From Prevotella sp. UBA6447 (GTDB lineage Bacteria > Bacteroidota > Bacteroidia > Bacteroidales > Bacteroidaceae), in NCBI GenBank assembly GCA_002437115.1, contig DJOD01000029.1:1-53191 (forward strand): a DNA stretch of 53,191 bases. Reading direction: 5' to 3'. Shown here in pieces: positions 16,609-25,845 of this stretch (positions are counted from its first letter, which is position 1; every line of letters starts with the position of its first letter). The translations under genes and the position numbers were made by a program. A model generated the notes under the pieces. The model worked only from the letters and a program-made list of their open reading frames with translations, had not been told where the DNA came from and did no database searches.

Positions 16609-17442
16609 ATGGCAGACTATAATCTCCACGACCTTCACAACGTGATGCTTGGCACTCTGAAAGCCATCGACGAGACTTGCAAGAAACACCACTTGCGATA
16701 TTTCATCGCAGCGGGGACGCAACTTGGAGCCGTGCGCCACAAGGGGTTTATCCCCTGGGACGACGACGCTGATGTCTGTATGCCTCACAGCGACTATGAC
16801 AAGCTCATAGCCCACTGCAAGGAATGGTTGCCAGAAGGTTACGAACTGGTCTGTGCCGAAAACGACCAGCACTACCCACAGCCTTTCGCCAAGATACAAG
16901 ACGCGCGCACCACGCTCATCGAACACGCTCACCTGCGCTATCTTGGAGGCGTGTATGTCGACGTGTTTCCGCTTGACGGCATGCCAGACAATCGCTTGCG
17001 CCAGTGGCTTCGCGTGCGACACTACAAACACCTCTGCAAGCTCCTATATTTCACGTATCGCGACCCTTACCGCCATGGGCATGGCCCAAGCTGCTGGTTG
17101 CCGCTGCTTTGCCGCCGCTTCTTCACCGTGCAGGGCCTACAACGCAACATAAGCCGCTTGCTCCACAAATATGACTACGACAAGTCGCGCCATGTGCTTT
17201 GCTTCGACGACGGCTTCCGCAGCATCGTGCCCCGCAAGGTGTTTGGCGAGGGAAAAAATTACACCTTTGAGGGAATGGCACTTCGCGGCGCAGCCGACAG
17301 CCCATACCTACTCACACGGATGTATGGCGACTATATGACTCCGCCCAAGCAGGGAACGGAGTTCCAACACAACTTTTACTATCTTGACTTGGCGCACCCC
17401 TACAAAGATGCACCTGCCTCACTGATGAAAAACCATGATTAG
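16609..17442 (+). CDS. LicD family phosphotransferase
   Basis: A 277-aa protein with the LicD nucleotidyltransferase-fold signature: RYFIAAGTQLGAVRHKGFIP followed by WDDDADVCM (metal-binding Asp cluster), then VDVFPLDG. LicD proteins transfer phosphocholine or similar phospho-alcohols onto surface glycans such as LPS or capsule. The acceptor here is unknown. A -7 box TATCTTTG (16576-16583) lies 25 nt upstream of the ATG; no good -33 was found. Its stop overlaps the start of the next HAD gene in ATGATTAG, so the two are co-translated. Confidence 0.85.
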   Translation: MADYNLHDLHNVMLGTLKAIDETCKKHHLRYFIAAGTQLGAVRHKGFIPWDDDADVCMPHSDYDKLIAHCKEWLPEGYELVCAENDQHYPQPFAKIQDARTTLIEHAHLRYLGGVYVDVFPLDGMPDNRLRQWLRVRHYKHLCKLLYFTYRDPYRHGHGPSCWLPLLCRRFFTVQGLQRNISRLLHKYDYDKSRHVLCFDDGFRSIVPRKVFGEGKNYTFEGMALRGAADSPYLLTRMYGDYMTPPKQGTEFQHNFYYLDLAHPYKDAPASLMKNHD

Positions 17443-18040
17443 AGATATTGTTTTTGATTTCGGGGGTGTGCTTGTGCAGTACGACTTCCAAGGATTCTTC
17501 GCCCGCCTTTTGGGCAGCGAAGACCAGGCACGCCAGTTCATGAGCCAAGTGCTCACGGAAGAGAACAACGGTCGGCTCGACAAGGCCGACAAGCCATTTG
17601 ACCAATATATGTCGGAATGGAAACAGCAGTGGCCCCATTTCGCACATGCCATAGACCTGCTCGACAAGCGCTATACCGACATCTTCACCGCCGAGATGCC
17701 CGGCATCGTTTGTCTCATGGAGCAACTGAAAGCCAAGGGTTACCGATTGCTCGGACTTTCCAACTGGTCTACCAAGGTCTTCGATGTCATGCGCAAGTTC
17801 CCGAAGCCTTTCGCTCTGCTTGATGGAAGCCTCATATCCTATCAAGTTCACCTGCTGAAACCCGACGAGGCCATCTACGAGGCGTTCTGCCATAAGTTTG
17901 GCGCGAAGCCCGACGAATGTCTGTTTATTGACGACAAGCCCGAGAACATAATGGGGGCGAAGCGAGCTGGATGGAAAGGGATGGTGTTCGCGTCTGCCAT
18001 ACAGTTGCGCAGCAACCTCCAGGAAGAAGGCATCCTGTAA
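17435..18040 (+). CDS. HAD-superfamily hydrolase (subfamily IA, YihX-like)
   Basis: A 201-aa protein with the HAD motifs: motif I VFDFGGVLVQYD (nucleophile Asp), motif II GLSNWS, motif III Lys in LLKPDEAIYE and motif IV FIDDKPENI. The cap is helical and short, as in the YihX/epoxide-hydrolase-N group of sugar-phosphate phosphatases. The substrate cannot be assigned. It starts inside the last codons of licD (8-nt overlap), suggesting coupled translation and perhaps a shared role in surface-sugar metabolism. It converges on the GNAT-fold gene with only 6 nt between stops. Confidence 0.85.
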   Translation: MIRDIVFDFGGVLVQYDFQGFFARLLGSEDQARQFMSQVLTEENNGRLDKADKPFDQYMSEWKQQWPHFAHAIDLLDKRYTDIFTAEMPGIVCLMEQLKAKGYRLLGLSNWSTKVFDVMRKFPKPFALLDGSLISYQVHLLKPDEAIYEAFCHKFGAKPDECLFIDDKPENIMGAKRAGWKGMVFASAIQLRSNLQEEGIL

Positions 18041-18046
18041 AAGGGC

Positions 18047-19024
18047 TCATTCGCGATAGAGCCATGAGCAGACGCGATTGAGCCAGCCTGGCATGAGCCT
18101 GAACCAACGGTAGGAACTGGCAGGTTTTCCCCCAAAAGAGAGAATGAAATCGCGAAAAGGGCTATGGGGAACCGGGTAACCCACGTCAAGGAAGAAAAAA
18201 TGGGCATAGTTGTGTTCCCAGGCCCAATTGATGGCAAACCAAATGGTCATCAAGTTTGGATGCAAATGAGGATAGCTCTTGCGTCGAGAAGCCAAGTACC
18301 ACAAATAACAGTTGCCTTCAGAAAAAAGGCAAAGGCTTCCTCCAATCACCTTTCCCTTGTAAAGGGTGATGAAAACCCGCGCATGCTCGCTACTGTTAAA
18401 CTGCTTGAGCTGCTGCTCGGAGGGTACGGCCCGGCGCATTTTGAAACGGTAAAAACCATGGAGCAAATGGTAGAAATGATGCAATTCCTCATCCGTCTTC
18501 ACCTCGCGTGTCACAACGCCCAACCTCTTCGCTCGTCGTATTCGGTCGAGCATCTTCTGGCTTAAACGATCTCTTGGCGCCATGGAATGGAGCGAGTTGT
18601 ATACTTTCATCCATGAGACGGGGAAATAGTCATTCTCGCGAAACAACCGATATCCGAACATCTTCTTCGAGAGGTCGCTGAACTCAATACAAAAGCACAG
18701 GCGACGACGCAACTTTCGGGTAATGGCCTTCAACAAAGCGCCAAACACGTCATCATGCCGAACGCCATCCGCATACTCGCCCTCGCCATAGGCGCGCCCA
18801 TGAGAATAGCGGAAGGGCGGCAACCATGTGCCATGCGCTTGCACGAAAGCCAGCAGATGTCCCATCTCGCTTCCCTCACCATCGACGGCCACGGCCATGA
18901 ACGGTCGCTGGCCAGGCGATTTCTCAACAATGTGGAAAAGCTCGGCACTATGGAAGAAGTTGCTGCCACAGAGGGGAGGCAACGTCTCGCCACGCGAATA
19001 GATGGTCACACGTATGGAGTTCAC
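18047..19024 (-). CDS. GNAT-fold acyl/aminoacyltransferase-like protein (FemAB/BioF2-like)
   Basis: A 325-aa protein that looks like the duplicated GNAT fold of the FemAB/Acetyltransf_6 group. The N-terminal half has FFHSAELFHIVEKS; the C-terminal half has KRAKRLGV-type basic helices, VFITLYKGKVIGGSLCLFSE, CYLWYLASRRK and FFLDVGYPVPHSPFRDFILS. Members modify peptidoglycan precursors or polysaccharides by N-acylation, but this one cannot be assigned. The start is GTG at 19022-19024 with no better ATG nearby. It is divergent from the nitroreductase gene. Confidence 0.7.
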   Translation of the reverse strand: MNSIRVTIYSRGETLPPLCGSNFFHSAELFHIVEKSPGQRPFMAVAVDGEGSEMGHLLAFVQAHGTWLPPFRYSHGRAYGEGEYADGVRHDDVFGALLKAITRKLRRRLCFCIEFSDLSKKMFGYRLFRENDYFPVSWMKVYNSLHSMAPRDRLSQKMLDRIRRAKRLGVVTREVKTDEELHHFYHLLHGFYRFKMRRAVPSEQQLKQFNSSEHARVFITLYKGKVIGGSLCLFSEGNCYLWYLASRRKSYPHLHPNLMTIWFAINWAWEHNYAHFFFLDVGYPVPHSPFRDFILSFGGKPASSYRWFRLMPGWLNRVCSWLYRE

Positions 19025-19114
19025 AATGGCAAAATTAGTAAAAATTGCGGGGATAGCGTAGCGTTTGTCTCACGTTTTTTGTAACTTTGCGATGAAACGT
19101 TAAAACTTACATCC

Positions 19115-19651
19115 ATGAAAGACTTCAAGACATTGGTACAAGTGCGGCGCAGCCACCGCAAGTACACCGACGAGAAAGTGAGCGCCGACGACGTGCGCCT
19201 GATCCTTCGCGCAGCCCTCATGTCGCCAACAGCCAAGTGCGTGCGCGCCTGGCACTTTGCCGTGACCGACGACCCTGCGGCCATCGCCGCCCTGTCGGAA
19301 GCCAAGGAGAGCGGTGCCACGTTCCTCAAGGAGGCTCCGCTGGCCATCGTCGTCATGGGCGACCCGAAGACCAACCCTTGCTGGATTGAGGACGGCTCGA
19401 TAGCCGCCATCATGATGCAACTGCAAGCCGAAGACCTCGGACTGGGCTCCTGCTGGATACAGATGCGCGACAAGCGCCAGGCTGACGGCACACCCGCCAA
19501 CAAGGTCATCCACGATATCCTCGGCCTGCCCGAGGAGCAGGAGGTGCTCTTCGTGCTGGCTGTCGGCCATCCCGCCGACGAGCGCAAACCACAAAACGAG
19601 GAGAAGCTGAAATGGGAAAACGTCATCAACAAGTCGAGCATAGACCTCTGA
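19115..19651 (+). CDS. Nitroreductase family protein
   Basis: A 178-aa flavin-dependent oxidoreductase of the nitroreductase fold. It opens with the FMN-phosphate-binding motif (RRSHRKYTDEKVSADDVRLI), then RAALMSPTAKCVRAWHF, and later AAIMMQLQAEDLGLGSCWIQ and GLPEEQEVLFVLAVGHP. Members reduce nitroaromatics, quinones or flavins using NAD(P)H; the natural substrate is unknown. A TAACTTTG box (19082-19089) lies 25 nt before the ATG; the candidate -33 TTTG is only 14 nt upstream of it, so the promoter is imperfect. It is 22 nt upstream of the KdsC-like gene, probably the same transcript. Confidence 0.9.
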   Translation: MKDFKTLVQVRRSHRKYTDEKVSADDVRLILRAALMSPTAKCVRAWHFAVTDDPAAIAALSEAKESGATFLKEAPLAIVVMGDPKTNPCWIEDGSIAAIMMQLQAEDLGLGSCWIQMRDKRQADGTPANKVIHDILGLPEEQEVLFVLAVGHPADERKPQNEEKLKWENVINKSSIDL

Positions 19652-19673
19652 CACGCTCCCACCCCACTGCATC

Positions 19674-20192
19674 ATGATCAACTACGACTTGAAAAAGATA
19701 CGGGCCATCATCTTCGATGTCGACGGTGTGCTGTCGGCCTCGACCATCAGCATGGACGACGAGGGCATGCCCGTGCGCACCATCAACATCAAGGACGGCT
19801 ATGCCATCCAGCTGGCACAGAAGGAGGGCATCCGCTGCGCCATCATGACGGGCGGACAGGCCGAGGCCATCGGCAAGCGTTACCGCTACCTGGGTGTGAC
19901 CGACATCTACCAGAAATGTGCCGTGAAGATCAAGACCTACGAGCAGTTTGTGTCGCTGTACGGCCTGCATGACAACGAGATCATCTACATGGGTGACGAC
20001 ATCCCCGACCTGCAGGTCATGCGCCGCGTGGGTTGTCCGTGTTGCCCGGCTGACGCATGCCCCGAGGCCAAGGCCGCTGCCGTCTACGTGTCCGACAAGA
20101 ATGGCGGCTACGGATGTGCCCGCGACGTCATCGAGCAGGTGCTCCAGGCGCAGGGCAAATGGCTGAGCAACGCCCGTGCCTTCGGCTGGTAA
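19674..20192 (+). CDS. KdsC-like HAD phosphatase (KDO-8-phosphate phosphatase)
   Basis: A compact 172-aa cap-less HAD protein. Motif I is IIFDVDGVLSAST, followed by the KdsC hallmark INIKDGYAIQLAQKEGI, then AIMTGGQAEAIGKRYRYLG and YMGDDIPDLQVMRRVG. The KdsC family removes phosphate from KDO-8-phosphate to supply KDO for the LPS core; tetramers are usual. The close match over motifs and length supports this role, although a few family members act on other sugar acids. It sits between the nitroreductase and Maf genes on the plus strand. Confidence 0.87.
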   Translation: MINYDLKKIRAIIFDVDGVLSASTISMDDEGMPVRTINIKDGYAIQLAQKEGIRCAIMTGGQAEAIGKRYRYLGVTDIYQKCAVKIKTYEQFVSLYGLHDNEIIYMGDDIPDLQVMRRVGCPCCPADACPEAKAAAVYVSDKNGGYGCARDVIEQVLQAQGKWLSNARAFGW

Positions 20193-20276
20193 GCCGTAGG
20201 GCAGAGAGCCTTTCGCCTTGAGGCAAGCAACCGCTCATTTTGAGTGACTGCCCGCCGACCGCAAAACAACAATAAC

Positions 20277-20870
20277 ATGATTAACCCCATTCCCTACAAA
20301 ATCATCCTTGCGAGCAACTCGCCACGACGGCGCGAGCTACTTGCCGGACTGGGCCTCGACTTCGAGGTCCATGTCATCAAGGGTATCAGCGAGTCCTATC
20401 CTCACGACTTGCCCGTAAGCCAGATACCCCAATACATCGCCCACGAGAAGGCTTCGGCCTACCTGGTGAAGCCCGGGGAGCTCGTCATCACGGCAGATAC
20501 CGTGGTGGTGGTCGGCAGCGGCGACCACGACTACCGCGTGCTGGGCAAGCCCAAGGACGCTGATGAGGCGCGTGGCATGCTCCATGCGCTCAGCGGTCGC
20601 TCGCACCACGTCATCACTGGCGTGTGCCTCACCACGCACGAAGGCCAGCGACAGTTCTCCGTCACGACCGAGGTCACCTTCCGTGAGCTCACCGACGACG
20701 AGATCGACTATTACATCACCCACTACCGTCCCTTCGACAAGGCGGGAGCCTATGGCATCCAGGAGTGGATCGGCTACATCGGCGTGACGGGCATCCGCGG
20801 CAGCTACTTCAACGTGATGGGCCTGCCCGTGCAGCGCATCTGGCAAGAACTGCGACAGATGTGCGACTGA
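20277..20870 (+). CDS. maf: Maf family nucleoside triphosphate pyrophosphatase
   Basis: The 197-aa protein has the Maf signature ILASNSPRRRELLAGLGLDF at the N-terminus, VITADTVVVV (conserved Asp), LGKPKDADEARGML and KAGAYGIQEW. Maf proteins hydrolyse non-canonical or specific NTPs (dTTP/UTP type) to monophosphates. The ATG at 20277 (MINPIPYKIILAS) fits the family start; an upstream GTG at 20244 would add an unrelated basic stretch. It is 84 nt after the KdsC-like gene and followed by a terminator-like hairpin. Confidence 0.93.
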   Translation: MINPIPYKIILASNSPRRRELLAGLGLDFEVHVIKGISESYPHDLPVSQIPQYIAHEKASAYLVKPGELVITADTVVVVGSGDHDYRVLGKPKDADEARGMLHALSGRSHHVITGVCLTTHEGQRQFSVTTEVTFRELTDDEIDYYITHYRPFDKAGAYGIQEWIGYIGVTGIRGSYFNVMGLPVQRIWQELRQMCD

Positions 20871-20916
20871 GCCGCGTGCCCTATACCACATGTCGATCAT
20901 TCATAACAAATATCAA

Positions 20917-20986
20917 CAAGTGTAAGCCTCTTTCGCTGACAAGACGAGTGTCACGTCGCTTACGACAGGGCTTACACTTGCTTTTT
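20917..20986 (+). terminator. Long-loop hairpin after maf
   Basis: Perfect 12-bp inverted repeat CAAGTGTAAGCC (20917-20928) and GGCTTACACTTG (20969-20980), with a 40-nt loop, followed by CTTTTTCCCC. It probably ends the nitroreductase-kdsC-maf transcript; the long loop is unusual. Confidence 0.5.
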
Positions 20987-21111
20987 CCCCTTCTTTTAGC
21001 ACGGCCATTTCTCGACGATGCACAGTCAATTGCTTCGTTGTTGTTTCCTTTTATGCCCCATCATACGGATTACCACACCAAAACAAGCGCGTAATACAGT
21101 TTTTATACCTT

Positions 21112-21360
21112 TTGGTACCAGTATTAGCACTCGTCACTCATTCGTTTTTCAGTAATTTCGCAGCCGACAAAAAAGAACGTGAGAAAGAGGTGGAGCATCG
21201 CGCCAACGAAGACAAGATGAACTTTTTCACGGGTGTCACCCACGAGCTGCGCACGCCAATGTTCCTTATTACAGCTCCTCTTGAGGAACTTCTCGAGAGC
21301 GAACAACGCCCCGTGCAGGTCCCCTACTCATACCTCAAAAGGATGTACCGCAGTGCATAG
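21112..21360 (+). pseudogene. Hybrid two-component regulator, N-terminal fragment ending in an in-frame TAG
   Basis: This fragment holds the end of a coiled linker and the HisKA dimerisation helix of a Bacteroidales hybrid two-component system (NFFTGVTHELRTPMFLITAP, with the phospho-acceptor His). It ends LKRMYRSA followed by TAG at 21358-21360, and the same frame continues as RPNKLINRIIDIKRAQDG. Related proteins have Gln at the stop position, so one CAG-to-TAG change explains it. The large periplasmic sensor (Reg_prop/Y_Y_Y) expected upstream is absent; only a TTG could start this piece. Confidence 0.7.
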
Positions 21361-21417
21361 CGCCCCAACAAGCTCATCAACCGCATCATCGACATCAAAA
21401 GGGCTCAAGACGGCAAC

Positions 21418-22815
21418 ATGGAACTGAGGTTGCAACAACGCGACTTGGTGAAGACGTGCCAAAGACTTTCCGTCGATTTCAGGGCCTTATGTATGCAAAA
21501 GAACATCATGTTCCGCTTCAGCACATCACTCGACACTCTGGCAGCCGACATCGACATTGAAAAACTGGAGCTCATCCTGTCAAACCTCGTTTCCAACGCC
21601 TATAAATACACTGCCGAAGGTGGGCGCGTCACGCTGACGCTCATAGCCAACGGCCCCACGGCCGTGATTGCCGTCGCCGACACCGGGGCGAGCATATCGC
21701 CCGACAAGCTACAGCACATCTTCGAGCCCTACTACCGCATAGACGACGGTGCGCGCACAGAAGGCAGTGGCATTGGTCTCTCGTTTGCCGCACAACTGGC
21801 CAAGGCGTGCGGCGGCACCTTGTCAGTGGAGAGCCAAGTGAACGTGGGCAGCACCTTCTCCCTTAGCATCCCCATCCATAGGGCACACTGCGAGGAATGT
21901 GAGGCAACACCTCCTATCCTTGATGACTTGCAGGCTGACGATGCGTTAGCCACTCTGCTCTTCGAAAACGCTAAGCGGCAGGACACGCGCAGCACAGCTA
22001 CCAACCCCATGGCTTTGCGGACGTTGCTCATCATAGACGATGAGCCAAGCCTTCTCACCATGCTTTCCGGCCATCTGTCGCAGTATTACCACGTGGCCAC
22101 CGCCACAAATGGTTACGATGGGTTGAAGTTGTCAAAGGACCTGCTGCCCGACATCATCATCTGCGACATGATGATGCCAGGAATGGACGGCATAGAGTTT
22201 TTGGAGAGAATAAAAGGCGAGAAGACGCTGGCGCACATCCCCATCATCATGCTCACGGCCAAATCGTTAGACGACGATCGCATTAGGGCATTGGAACACG
22301 GCGCCGAAGCATATCTCACAAAGCCTATTTCACTCAAAGTGCTACGTTCCCACATCAGCATGCTACTCAAGAAGGATGGCCCCACCCTTCACGACAGTTG
22401 TCTGCAGACGACAGGGGCAAGACCTGAGCAGAAAGGCACAGCCCCGCAGTCAGAAGACCCTGACAAGACAAGAAAGACACCCGTGAGCAAAGAGGACGAG
22501 AAATTCATCTTGCGCTGCAAGGAAATCATCGACGGTCATCTTGAAGACCAGACCATCGATGTGGCACTGTTGGCCAAGGAGATGGGCATGAGCCAGTCGG
22601 CTCTCTACAAGCACACCAAGGCCATCACCGGAGGTTCTACCGCCGATCTCATACTCGACTACAAGATATTCAAGGCCACCACTTTTTTCAAGGCCGGCGA
22701 GACCAACATCACCAGTATCGCCTACAAATGCGGATTCAGCGGCATCCATTCCTTCCGCACAGCATTTAAGAGTCGCATGGGACTCACTCCCAGCGCATAC
22801 ATCAAAAACATGTGA
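21418..22815 (+). CDS. Hybrid two-component regulator fragment: HATPase, receiver and AraC domains
   Basis: In the same frame as the preceding fragment. Visible domains are HATPase_c (N box LILSNLVSNAYKYTAEGG; G1 altered to ADTGASIS; G2 GSGIGLSFAAQLA), a receiver domain (LLIIDDEPS; phospho-acceptor Asp in CDMMMPGMDG; Lys in LTKPIS) and a C-terminal AraC-type helix-turn-helix (CGFSGIHSFRTAFKSRMG). Such proteins sense glycan fragments and activate polysaccharide-utilisation genes. An ATG at 21418 could express this 465-aa part without the HisKA domain or sensor. Whether it is functional is uncertain. The neighbouring lyase is the likely former target. Confidence 0.75.
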   Translation: MELRLQQRDLVKTCQRLSVDFRALCMQKNIMFRFSTSLDTLAADIDIEKLELILSNLVSNAYKYTAEGGRVTLTLIANGPTAVIAVADTGASISPDKLQHIFEPYYRIDDGARTEGSGIGLSFAAQLAKACGGTLSVESQVNVGSTFSLSIPIHRAHCEECEATPPILDDLQADDALATLLFENAKRQDTRSTATNPMALRTLLIIDDEPSLLTMLSGHLSQYYHVATATNGYDGLKLSKDLLPDIIICDMMMPGMDGIEFLERIKGEKTLAHIPIIMLTAKSLDDDRIRALEHGAEAYLTKPISLKVLRSHISMLLKKDGPTLHDSCLQTTGARPEQKGTAPQSEDPDKTRKTPVSKEDEKFILRCKEIIDGHLEDQTIDVALLAKEMGMSQSALYKHTKAITGGSTADLILDYKIFKATTFFKAGETNITSIAYKCGFSGIHSFRTAFKSRMGLTPSAYIKNM

Positions 22816-22888
22816 CCCCAAAGCCACATTTACAGGTTTCTTACCTATCCATACAGATTTTATCACCATGCACATCGGTCTTGTGCCC

Positions 22889-22896
22889 TAATTTTG
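22889..22896 (+). promoter_or_regulatory. -7 promoter box of the lyase gene
   Basis: TAATTTTG fits TAnnTTTG and lies 31 nt upstream of the lyase ATG. No TTTG-like -33 sits at the right distance, which would fit a promoter that needs an activator. Confidence 0.5.
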
Positions 22897-22927
22897 CACT
22901 CGCAAACCTAACAAAAACCGAATCATC

Positions 22928-24562
22928 ATGAGAAAATTTGTATGGATCGTCATGGGACTGCTGACAACGCTTTCCGCCATGGGACAAAACAGGGGATTTA
23001 AGCATCCCGGTGGATTTCACTCGCAGAACGACTTTAACAGAGTAAAGGAACAGATTGCCAACAACGAGCCGACGGTGACCAAGGCTTTCAACGCCTTAAA
23101 GGCATGGGCCAGCTCCAACACCGACACAGGTCCGGGAGCCACCGAGGAGATTGTGCGTGGCAAATCCAACAACACCGGCAATGCCGCATATCGCGTCAAA
23201 CTGGCCTACAAGTACGCCTTGCTGTGGAATCTGACGGGTGAAAAGAAATACGGTGACATCGCCGTCAACATCCTCAACGTCTGGGCACGCACCTGCAAGC
23301 GGGTCACGGGCGACACCAACGCGGCACTGGCCTCCGGCCTACAAGGCTACCAGTTTGCACAAGTCGGTGAGCTGATGCGCAACTACAAAGGGTGGAACGC
23401 CAACGACTTCAAGGCATACCAACAATGGATGCTCAACGTGTTCTACACAGGCAACACCTATTTCCTCTATATCCGCAACGGAGTGAACCCTGGTGGCTAT
23501 TGGAGCAACTGGGGACTGGCCAACGCCTTGTCATTGATGAGCATTGGCATCCTTTGCGATGACATCTACATCTATAACATGGGAGCGGGCTTCATCAAGT
23601 ATGACATGGTGCCGCAGAACAACCAGTGCAAGATATACCGGCACACCGAGTGGTGGGACTACTCCACCGCACCCTACAAGGACTACCCGCGCGTCAACGA
23701 GGATGCCGACGGCAACATCCGCGACAACGGATACAATGAGTTTGTGGGCAACCTCGTGCCTTATATCACGGAAGACGAGCGTGGCGTTGATATTCACGGA
23801 GACGGCACACGCTGGCTTGGAGAGATGCAGGAGCTGGGACGCGATCAGGGACACTGCGCCATGTCGATAGGCGAGATAGCCGACATCTGTGCCACCGCAT
23901 GGAGCCAGGACGATGACATCTGGAGCTGGATGGGCAACCGCATAGCCGCCGGCGTGGAAGGCGCAGCCCTCTTCAACTACGATAAGGAGAGTACGGTGCC
24001 CTTCAAGAGGCTGCACTACCGCTCCGACAACAAGTCGAACAACTACTCGGAATACAGTCTGGAGAATCCGTCGGGAACCAGCCGAGGACAGTATCGCCCT
24101 GTCTGGTACAAGATTGTGAGCCACTACGAGGGCGTGAAGGGCATTCAGATGAACTATTCACGCAAAATGGCCGAGTCGAACCACTCCTCATTGGACGAGT
24201 TCAGCGGCGTCGACCACCTTGGTTTTACACATCTCATGAACATAGTTCCCGCGCGGACTGACGGAAAGCATCCCGTGTACCTCGAGCCTTACGTAGATGT
24301 AAACGGAACCCGCAAGCTTCAGTCGTGCTACGACAACCTCACCGCCGGAGCCGCCGTGACGCTCAGTGTCGCCGTGCCCGACAGCACGATGGGAGGCACC
24401 TGGACTTGGGACATGGGTGGCGACTCGCTGAGCGCTCCTTCCACCACAAACTCGCTCACCGTCAACCCCACCAAGAGCAACATCTACCGGGTCAGCTACA
24501 CGGCACCCAATGGCGTGTCATCCACCCAGATGTTCAGCATCGGCGTTCACGGCGACTGTTAA
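22928..24562 (+). CDS. Secreted alginate-lyase-superfamily polysaccharide lyase, catalytic part (ends at an in-frame TAA)
   Basis: A signal peptide (MRKFVWIVMGLLTTLSAMGQ) is followed by an alpha-helical toroid-type lyase domain that starts KHPGGFHSQNDFNRVKEQI and includes ANALSLMSIGILCDD, a Tyr-rich loop and RDQGHCAMSIGEIADICATA. These features resemble the alginate_lyase Pfam family and possibly PL38-like glucuronan/alginate lyases; the substrate is not certain. From about residue 460 an Ig/PKD-like module begins. The frame stops with TAA at 24560-24562 (GVHGDC-stop), yet remains open in the same frame for another 383 codons. The catalytic domain is complete, so a shortened enzyme could still work, but it would lack the C-terminal export/anchoring tail. 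Confidence 0.75.
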   Translation: MRKFVWIVMGLLTTLSAMGQNRGFKHPGGFHSQNDFNRVKEQIANNEPTVTKAFNALKAWASSNTDTGPGATEEIVRGKSNNTGNAAYRVKLAYKYALLWNLTGEKKYGDIAVNILNVWARTCKRVTGDTNAALASGLQGYQFAQVGELMRNYKGWNANDFKAYQQWMLNVFYTGNTYFLYIRNGVNPGGYWSNWGLANALSLMSIGILCDDIYIYNMGAGFIKYDMVPQNNQCKIYRHTEWWDYSTAPYKDYPRVNEDADGNIRDNGYNEFVGNLVPYITEDERGVDIHGDGTRWLGEMQELGRDQGHCAMSIGEIADICATAWSQDDDIWSWMGNRIAAGVEGAALFNYDKESTVPFKRLHYRSDNKSNNYSEYSLENPSGTSRGQYRPVWYKIVSHYEGVKGIQMNYSRKMAESNHSSLDEFSGVDHLGFTHLMNIVPARTDGKHPVYLEPYVDVNGTRKLQSCYDNLTAGAAVTLSVAVPDSTMGGTWTWDMGGDSLSAPSTTNSLTVNPTKSNIYRVSYTAPNGVSSTQMFSIGVHGDC

Positions 24563-25711
24563 GCCGAACCCATCAAGAAATACTTCTACGTCTCGCATCC
24601 CACGCAGACCGACCACAATGGTTGGAAGTCGGCTCCTGAGAACCGTGTCTACGCTGGTTCCTCCTCCACCCTCTCGTGCCAGGCGGGCACCAACACCGGC
24701 ACATGGCGTTACTTTGTAAAGACCAAAGGTCAACAACAAAACATCACCACCGGCAAGGTTACCATCGACTGTGACACCACCATCTACGTAGAGTACACCA
24801 ACATGGGTGGTGGCGTATCGCTTGACAGCGTCAAGTTCATCGTCGAGAAAGAAGAGATTGTCCCATCCTATTCCGTCAATGACGGAAAGACCGCCACTGG
24901 GACATCCATAGCATGCGCCACAGGCGACAAGGTGGTGCTCATGCCTTCTTACTCGAAAGCGCAATCGTGGCTCTGGAGCACGGGAGAGAGCACTCAGTAC
25001 CTCACCCTGGACAACGTAACCAGCGACGGCACCTACAGCGTCACCATGACCGACACTTCTGGCGAACAGCTATCTGTGACCTACACCGTATCCATTCTCG
25101 ATGTGTTGAAGAATCGCATCGCAACGGGCGACTATTACTTCATGAAGAAAGGGACCGACCAGTACTGGACCAACTCCAAGGCCACAGGCGCAGGAGTCAG
25201 TCCGACACTGGAAAACAAGTCTGATGAAGACGACGGTTGCCAGGTATGGACGCTTTCCATGGACGGCGACTATTACAAGCTCACCAGCAAGTACGACGGG
25301 CGCTACATCAACGAGAAAGCCACATTCCACACCAACGCCTATCTTGCCAACTGGAACACTTACAACATCTACAGTGACCAACACATGAACGTAGGTTTCC
25401 AAATCACGCAGAAAGCCGTGTCTGGTTCCGAGTGGAGCTTGGGCGGCGCCTATTTCTGGGGATGGAACGGTCAAAAGGTGGAGGTCGTCAAGACACACAC
25501 CGAACTGCAAAGTGCCGACGACCTAATCTTCACGCTTGTTCCATACACCCCGACCGGCATTAGTGGCGCAACGTATGGCTTCGACAAGAAGATGGCCGAT
25601 GGATATTATAGTCTTACGGGAATAAAGATGCCAAGCCTGGCAAGCTTGCAACCTGGAATGTACATAAGAGCGGAAAACGGAAAGACATTTAAGGTAATCG
25701 TAAAAAGATAG
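24563..25711 (+). pseudogene. C-terminal part of the lyase beyond the in-frame stop
   Basis: In frame with the lyase, this part reads AEPIKKYFYVSHPTQTDHNG onward and encodes more Ig-like modules (for example SWLWSTGESTQYLTLDNVTS), a ricin-B-like lectin region (GDYYFMKKGTDQYWTNS, YYKLTSKYDGRYINEKATF) and a Prevotella-type C-terminal tail (DGYYSLTGIKMPSL, PGMYIRAENGK, FKVIVKR) of the kind associated with export and sorting. An internal ATG at 24803 would give a 302-aa product without a signal peptide. The joined protein would be about 928 aa. Confidence 0.7.
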
Positions 25712-25749
25712 CAGGATAACAGGTTATTAGGCTCAATTGCATCTACAAC

Positions 25750-25790
25750 GATGCCCCAAAGACCCGAGGGTCCAAGGGGCATCATTTTTT
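25750..25790 (+). terminator. Rho-independent terminator after the lyase
   Basis: GATGCCCC (25750-25757) pairs with GGGGCATC (25776-25783), with an inner GACCC/GGGTC stem, followed by ATTTTTTG. It separates the lyase from the convergent ispE gene. Confidence 0.85.
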
Positions 25791-25845
25791 GTGTTTCAAT
25801 CATCGAGAATTGTTTATTTGACGACAATCACGGATTAGGTGTCAT

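Noticed and set aside
24803..25711. Independent 302-aa gene
   Set aside because: It is in frame with the lyase, lacks a signal peptide and begins mid-module, so it is better read as the lyase C-terminus beyond the TAA.
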